Assembly (NCBI GenBank): GCA_023230485.1
Contig: JALNXG010000093.1
Location: 1-10,774 of the forward strand
Source: Melioribacteraceae bacterium
GTDB taxonomy: Bacteria; Bacteroidota; Ignavibacteria; Ignavibacteriales; Melioribacteraceae
Direction of reading: 5' to 3'
DNA length: 10,774 nt
Below are positions 7,024 to 10,774 of this stretch, one piece after another. The position numbers and the translations under genes are program-made. The notes under the pieces are model-generated. The model was not told the DNA's origin and did no database searches. It worked only from the letters and a program-made list of their open reading frames with translations. The first letter of the stretch is position 1. The number at the start of each line of letters is the position of its first letter.

Positions 7024-8061
7024 ATGTTCAGAGAGAAATTAATATCAATTCGTAAAATAATAAAGAATAGCTTTACCTATGAAAATTCGTCAAAAAGCCG
7101 AATTGTGTATGGTCCAGTTCTCTCAAGAAGATTAGGTTATGTAATAGGCATCAATAATATTAAATCAAAATTCTGTTCATACAATTGTGTTTATTGCCCT
7201 GAAGGTCAAAGCAAACAGTGCTCGGTATGTATCGACCATTGCATCTCCCCATATGAAATATATATGGCAGTAAGAACTAAATTAGAAGAATTGGAAAAAT
7301 CCGGGAAAAGTGTAAAATATTTAGTTATTAATGGTAGAGGCGAACCCACACTTGATTCAGGGCTTTCAAAAACAATTCAACTCTTGCGCGAATTTGGACT
7401 AAAGATAGCCGTTTTTACTAATTCTTCCCTAATATGGGATAATAATGTTCAACAGAATCTTATGTGCGCCGATTATGTATCTCTTAAACTTGATACAGTA
7501 ATTGAAGATACTTGGTATAAAATCAATCGTCCTCCTCGTAGATTAGATTTTAATGCAATCCTTAATGGGATAAAAGAATTTTCAGAGAAATATCAAGGAC
7601 ACCTTTCTACGGCTACTACATTTATAAAAGATATGAATGATAATCAGTTCGAAATTAACGCATTAGCTGATTTCTTGAAAGAGGTCAAATGTGAAAGTTC
7701 ATGCTTTATGACACCACGATATCCGGCATCTGATAAAAATGCAGAAAGCCCGGACGAAGAGAAACTTCAACAACTTCAATCATTACTAAAAGAGAGAATC
7801 ATAAATCCATTATTATTATGTTGCCCTGAAAATGAAGTATTTGATGTTACTGGAGATTTTGAAGATGAGTTTTTGGGATTACTTTCTATTCACCCGATTC
7901 AAGTTTCAGCCGTAAGAAATTATATTCGTTCAGATGAAGACCTAGAAAAACTGAAAAATTTAATTGAAGAAAATTTTATTAAAGAAATCATACAAGACGA
8001 TAAGAAATACTATGCAATTGAAGATAAAAAAAGAACTGTATCTATGCGTATGCAGATATAA
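7024..8061 (+). CDS. Radical SAM protein, COG0731-like, with extra cysteine cluster
   Basis: A 345-residue radical SAM enzyme. Residues 29-61 carry YGPVLSRRLGYVIGINNI then C51-SYN-C55-VY-C58, the CX3CX2C motif that binds the catalytic 4Fe-4S cluster and S-adenosylmethionine. NGRGEPTLD (103-111) is the SAM-binding GEPT element. The PxxSRRLGxxxGINNI lead-in is typical of the COG0731 Fe-S oxidoreductase group, whose members are mostly of unknown substrate. A second cluster, C66-x2-C69-x3-C73, follows only eight residues after the first, and C148, C223, C227, C266 and C267 are also present, so an additional metal site is possible. Residues ~288-335 look like a small winged-helix-type C-terminal domain. 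GGGAG eight nt upstream supports the ATG. The gene is 38 bp ahead of the oxidoreductase with no terminator between, so the two are likely one transcript. Confidence 0.88.
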   Translation: MFREKLISIRKIIKNSFTYENSSKSRIVYGPVLSRRLGYVIGINNIKSKFCSYNCVYCPEGQSKQCSVCIDHCISPYEIYMAVRTKLEELEKSGKSVKYLVINGRGEPTLDSGLSKTIQLLREFGLKIAVFTNSSLIWDNNVQQNLMCADYVSLKLDTVIEDTWYKINRPPRRLDFNAILNGIKEFSEKYQGHLSTATTFIKDMNDNQFEINALADFLKEVKCESSCFMTPRYPASDKNAESPDEEKLQQLQSLLKERIINPLLLCCPENEVFDVTGDFEDEFLGLLSIHPIQVSAVRNYIRSDEDLEKLKNLIEENFIKEIIQDDKKYYAIEDKKRTVSMRMQI

Positions 8062-8099
8062 CAATTTATTAAAGTATAAAACAAAAAAAAAGGAATTAA

Positions 8100-9452
8100 A
8101 TGAAGAAATATGATATTGTAATTATTGGCGGAGGTCCTGCCGGATTTACTTGTGCACTATCCGCAAAAAATACCTATCCGGATAAAAAAATTGTTTTAAT
8201 CAGAAAAGAAATTAAACCAATGATCCCATGCGGAATCCCTTATGTATTTCATACCTTAGAAGATGTAAGTGATAACGTTTTGCCCGATACTCCATTAAAT
8301 GCAAATAACATTGAAATAATTAATAATGAAGTAACAGATAGAAAAGACCATACTTTAATTCTTGCTGATAATTCGGAAATAGAATTTGAAAAATTAATTA
8401 TTGCAACAGGCTCAAAGGCAGTAATGCCAAATATTGAAGGTGCTGATAAGGAGAATGTTTTTCTTGTAAAGAAGAATAAAGAGTATCTCAAAATAATGAA
8501 ATCTCGGATCCGAGAAGTAAACAAGATAGTTATTCTTGGTGGTGGTTATATAGGCGTTGAAGTAGCCGATGAATTAATTAAAGAAAAGAAAGATGTAACA
8601 GTTATTGAAATGATGGATACTCTACTCCAATCAATGGATCCCGAATTTGGCGAAATAGTCAAAGAAAGTCTTATAAATGATGGCGGAAAAGTTATTACAG
8701 GAAAATCTGTAAAGAAAATTCTTGGTGATGGAAAAGTTACCGGAGTTGAATTAAGCGACAACACAACTATCGATTGTGATCTATTAATTGTTTCAGTCGG
8801 TTATAAACCAAATCTCGATTTAGCCGAAAAATTTGGTCTTAATTTTGAAACCGGGAAAGGTATCATGGTAGATTCCTATCTACGAACATCTGTAAAAGAT
8901 ATTTTCGCTATTGGCGATTGCGCCGCAAAATATGATTTCTTTACAGGTGAATTTTCTAATATAATGCTCGCATCCACTGCTATGGCCGAAGGACGTCTAG
9001 TCGGCTCTAATTTATATTCGATAAAAGTTATTCGCCAATATCCCGGTGTGCTCGGATCATTTTCTACTAAAATTGGTAAAACTGCATTTGCAGTAAGTGG
9101 AATTATAGAGAAACGTGCTAAAAACCGTCTCCTTGACTATACTGTTGGTATTGCTAAAGCTGTTGACCGTCATCCGGGTAAATTACCGGGAGCATCTGAA
9201 GTTACAGTTAAATTAATTTTCTCTACATATTCTCATACTTTAATGGGTGCTCAGATTTCGGGTGGTGATTCGGTTGGTGAAATGATCAACATTATGTCTG
9301 TAATGATTTTAAATAAAATGACCGATACAGATATTAATAATCTGCAAATTGGTACACATCCATTATTGACCGCTTCTCCGGTTGTTTATCCTATAATAAA
9401 TGCCACAACCGATGCGATAAAGAAATGGTATAAAAATCATTCAGTGAATTAA
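8100..9452 (+). CDS. FAD-dependent pyridine nucleotide-disulfide oxidoreductase (NADH oxidase / CoA-disulfide reductase type)
   Basis: A 450-residue class of flavoprotein with two Rossmann folds. GGGPAG (10-15) binds FAD. GGGYIG (147-152) with E170 at the end of the second beta strand binds the dinucleotide and favours NADH over NADPH. DIFAIGDCA (267-275) is the second FAD motif. A dimerisation domain occupies ~325-440. C44 in MIPCGIPY is where the single redox-active cysteine of CoA-disulfide reductases, NADH oxidases/peroxidases and persulfide reductases lies. The paired CxxxxC of glutathione or lipoamide reductases is absent. There is no rhodanese domain attached. The substrate (O2, CoA disulfide, persulfide or an iron-sulfur partner) cannot be told from sequence. 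AGGAA precedes the ATG by about six nt. It follows the radical SAM gene by 38 bp and is ended by the terminator at 9539-9567. Confidence 0.9.
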   Translation: MKKYDIVIIGGGPAGFTCALSAKNTYPDKKIVLIRKEIKPMIPCGIPYVFHTLEDVSDNVLPDTPLNANNIEIINNEVTDRKDHTLILADNSEIEFEKLIIATGSKAVMPNIEGADKENVFLVKKNKEYLKIMKSRIREVNKIVILGGGYIGVEVADELIKEKKDVTVIEMMDTLLQSMDPEFGEIVKESLINDGGKVITGKSVKKILGDGKVTGVELSDNTTIDCDLLIVSVGYKPNLDLAEKFGLNFETGKGIMVDSYLRTSVKDIFAIGDCAAKYDFFTGEFSNIMLASTAMAEGRLVGSNLYSIKVIRQYPGVLGSFSTKIGKTAFAVSGIIEKRAKNRLLDYTVGIAKAVDRHPGKLPGASEVTVKLIFSTYSHTLMGAQISGGDSVGEMINIMSVMILNKMTDTDINNLQIGTHPLLTASPVVYPIINATTDAIKKWYKNHSVN

Positions 9453-9538
9453 TGCAATAAATTAGCGAAAAAAATGGCATCTTTTCCCTAAAATAAGTTG
9501 ACGGGTTTAAGCCGATAGTTTTAATTATTTTATAATGA

Positions 9539-9567
9539 GCAGTAAGGATATCCTTACTGCTTTTTTT
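9539..9567 (+). terminator. Strong intrinsic terminator after the oxidoreductase
   Basis: A perfect inverted repeat, GCAGTAAGG / CCTTACTGC with an ATAT loop (9539-9560), is followed immediately by seven T. It lies 87 nt beyond the oxidoreductase stop and would end the plus-strand pair. Confidence 0.92.
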
Positions 9568-9746
9568 ATAAAGCTTTGTTCAAAACCATTATTTTTTGCG
9601 GTATGGGAATTGATTCGATAAAATATTTATATGGACAAATATCAATTTATTCACTGCATTTAATAAGACAAACAGATCAGGATTAAAAATGAAGTTTCGA
9701 TCCGGATTATACTCATTTCGAAATTCTCATTTCCACATACAAAAGT
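9568..9746. other. Non-coding AT-rich spacer with a short direct repeat
   Basis: No gene is supported here. The only noticeable structure is GATCAGGATTA (9675-9685) repeated as GATCCGGATTA (9699-9709), a 24-bp shift with one mismatch, plus the palindrome ATTTCGAAAT at 9716-9725. Both are upstream of the promoter at 9747 and could be regulator sites, but may be chance. A 27-codon frame at 9603-9686 has no ribosome binding site. Confidence 0.5.
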
Positions 9747-9775
9747 TTGTAAACAATTTTAAAATTTTTTATAAT
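9747..9775 (+). promoter_or_regulatory. Sigma-70-type promoter of the truncated surface-protein gene
   Basis: TTGTAA (9747-9752), an exact 17-bp spacer and a consensus TATAAT (9770-9775). The predicted start near 9782 would put the Shine-Dalgarno site at the very 5' end of the transcript, leaving a leader of only about 12 nt. That is unusually short but workable. Confidence 0.65.
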
Positions 9776-9793
9776 GTTCCTTAAGGGGGTGTT

Positions 9794-10411
9794 ATGATTA
9801 CTAATTTTCGTTTACTATGGCTTATCTTTTTTATTCCACTTCTACTTTCTGCAGAAACTATTACATCAACATTAAATGGAGGTAGATGGGAGGAAGCATC
9901 TACTTGGGCTGAAGGAACTATTCCCTCAACCGGTTCCAATGTAATTGTAAACGGTCCGGTTATTGTCTCAACCGGCAACGGTTACTCATGCAGCAATCTT
10001 ACTATTAATTCATCCGGGACACTGTATAATGGTGTAGGCTATGCCTGGCCGGATCAAGTATTAATTGTGAATGGTGATATTGTTAATAGTGGTATAATTC
10101 GTAACGAAGGTAGAAATGGTCTTGTGTTGAATATAAAAGGGGACATCACCAATAATGGAACATGGACATTCCGAAGAACAGAATTGAGTGGTACTTCAAA
10201 TCAGATAATTAGTCAAGGAAGTGGAAAATATTTTGAATCTGCCTTTCAAGTAACTGATCAAACCGGACAAATAATTGCCGGAAGTGCTTTTGCTTTTACA
10301 AGCTGGTTCGATTTAAACAAGTGTGCGTTTGATCTTAAGAATTACCCTCTTACGTTGAAAGGAGAAAGTGCAAATATTTCCAATGGTATCGTTTATAATG
10401 TGAACATGTGA
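9794..10411 (+). CDS. Exported surface-type protein, G8-like/beta-solenoid, truncated by IS insertion
   Basis: A 205-residue fragment beginning with a clear signal peptide (FRLLWLIFFIPLLLSA, cleavage before ETI). The next part, GGRWEEASTWAEGTIPSTGSN then VIVNGP and SNLTINSSGTL, resembles the opening of G8-like or similar beta-rich domains found in large T9SS-exported proteins. It then continues as short Asn/Gly-rich beta repeats. The start is supported by AAGGGGG five nt upstream and by the promoter at 9747. The protein has no sorting domain, and its last codon runs directly into TGA at 10409-10411, which appears to be the first bases of an IS3-family element. The native gene probably continued on the other side of the IS, outside this window. 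A functional role cannot be assigned; secretion is expected for the N-terminal fragment only through Sec. Confidence 0.75.
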   Translation: MITNFRLLWLIFFIPLLLSAETITSTLNGGRWEEASTWAEGTIPSTGSNVIVNGPVIVSTGNGYSCSNLTINSSGTLYNGVGYAWPDQVLIVNGDIVNSGIIRNEGRNGLVLNIKGDITNNGTWTFRRTELSGTSNQIISQGSGKYFESAFQVTDQTGQIIAGSAFAFTSWFDLNKCAFDLKNYPLTLKGESANISNGIVYNVNM

Positions 10412-10774
10412 TCTTCTCCCTGAAAAGTAGACAAAGAGAAAAGCCAAATTGTTATATTTAGTCTAAGAGAAGCGAAGAGATAACAATGGAACTAAGAAAG
10501 CGAAGAATATTCGACAAAGAGTTTAAGCAGCGCACCGTAGAGCTTATTAAGCAAGGTGATAAAAAGGTTAAAGAAGTAGCTCTAGATTTGGATATAGAAC
10601 CCGGAGATATATATCGCTGGATCAGAGAATTTAACCGAGACCCTGAGGATTCATTTCCGGGAAAGGGGAAATTGAAGCCGGAAGATGAAAAAATCAGGCA
10701 ACTAACAAGGCAATTGGCAGATGTAACCGAGGAGCGAGACATATAAAAAAAAGCAGTTGCCATCTTCTCAAAAG
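10409..10774 (+). mobile_element. IS3-family insertion sequence, left part
   Basis: The sequence from 10409 begins TGATCTTCTCCCTGAAAAGT and continues AGACAAAGAG, the style of an IS3-family terminal inverted repeat (TG..., with an '...CCC-N-AAAAGTAGACA' body). It lies 77 bp ahead of an IS3-type orfA. The right end, orfB and the target duplication lie beyond the window, so the left boundary is inferred from the repeat style and from the abrupt end of the surface-protein frame. Candidate duplicated target bases are those just before 10409 (CATG). Confidence 0.72.
10486..10746 (+). CDS. IS3-family transposase OrfA, apparently ended early by an in-frame TAA
   Basis: An 86-residue HTH_Tnp_1-type protein. 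RRIFDKEFKQRTVELI, then KKVKEVALDLDIEPGDIYRWIREF, is the DNA-binding helix-turn-helix (~residues 6-50). The tail LTRQLADVTEERDI is the start of the leucine-zipper/multimerisation region. IS3 OrfA proteins normally continue ERDILKKAxAxFxK. Here the frame reads ERDI, TAA (10744-10746), then KKAVAIFSK to the window end, all in the same frame, so one T-to-A change (TTA to TAA) would explain the stop. An A8G run (10745-10753) follows. In IS3 elements A-rich slippery runs mediate frameshifting into orfB, but the stop here precedes the run. The element may therefore be inactive. No strong Shine-Dalgarno site is seen. Confidence 0.8.
   Translation: MELRKRRIFDKEFKQRTVELIKQGDKKVKEVALDLDIEPGDIYRWIREFNRDPEDSFPGKGKLKPEDEKIRQLTRQLADVTEERDI

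Noticed and set aside
6749..7042. 97-codon plus-strand frame overlapping both the acyltransferase start and the radical SAM start
   Set aside because: No ribosome site, no family resemblance, and it runs across the divergent control region and into the radical SAM gene in another frame.
8502..8515. 14-bp perfect palindrome TCTCGGATCCGAGA inside the oxidoreductase gene
   Set aside because: It encodes ordinary residues in a continuous reading frame and has no flanking repeats; likely chance.
9498..9536. TTGACG and TATAAT just before the terminator, looking like a promoter for a tiny RNA
   Set aside because: The two boxes are 27 bp apart, too far for a sigma-70 promoter, and transcription from there would hit the terminator at once.
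9603..9686. 27-codon frame starting MGIDSIKYLY in the spacer
   Set aside because: No Shine-Dalgarno site, no recognisable sequence, and it lies in an AT-rich non-coding stretch.
10458..10763. Minus-strand 101-codon frame opposite orfA
   Set aside because: Shadow of the transposase gene; serine-rich low-complexity translation without a start signal.

Overview
The window looks like a low-GC genome of the Bacteroidota/Chlorobi/Ignavibacteria superphylum, most plausibly an Ignavibacteria-like bacterium. The grounds are a type IX secretion (T9SS) sorting domain with the SQNYPNPFNP motif, a TonB-dependent receptor with a carboxypeptidase-regulatory-like front domain, AT-rich DNA, and clear Shine-Dalgarno sites (GGAGG, AGGGGG), which many true Bacteroidetes lack. 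The assignment is inference; no rRNA or tRNA is present.

Layout. (1) At 1-44, minus strand, are the first 14 codons of what looks like an LD-carboxypeptidase (peptidase S66). (2) An intrinsic terminator (122-153) closes a minus-strand operon. The operon is a TonB-dependent outer-membrane receptor (5856-3052) followed 24 bp later by a T9SS-exported protein made of two near-identical 415-residue halves (3027-181). Directly upstream of the receptor is an array of five TTAA cores spaced exactly 11 bp apart (5911-5960), followed by a -10-like TATACT. This is the geometry of a Pho box. (3) Upstream on the same strand is a PlsC-type acyltransferase with a non-canonical HX4E motif (6867-5971, start uncertain). 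(4) Reading divergently on the plus strand are a radical SAM protein (7024-8061) and an FAD/NAD(P)-disulfide-type oxidoreductase (8100-9452), ended by a strong terminator (9539-9567). (5) After a 340-bp non-coding stretch with a good promoter comes an exported surface-type protein (9794-10411). It appears cut short by an IS3-family element starting at about 10409, whose orfA (10486-10746) carries an apparent premature stop.

How it may work together. The main proposal is that the receptor and the doubled secreted protein form a phosphate-starvation-controlled outer-membrane acquisition pair: the T9SS protein is displayed at the surface and the receptor imports a ligand using TonB energy. The arrangement and the 11-bp array are seen directly; phosphate control and the substrate are inference. 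The plus-strand pair may be a radical SAM enzyme with a redox partner, but nothing in the sequence fixes the substrate. The right end is an accessory, IS-disrupted region.
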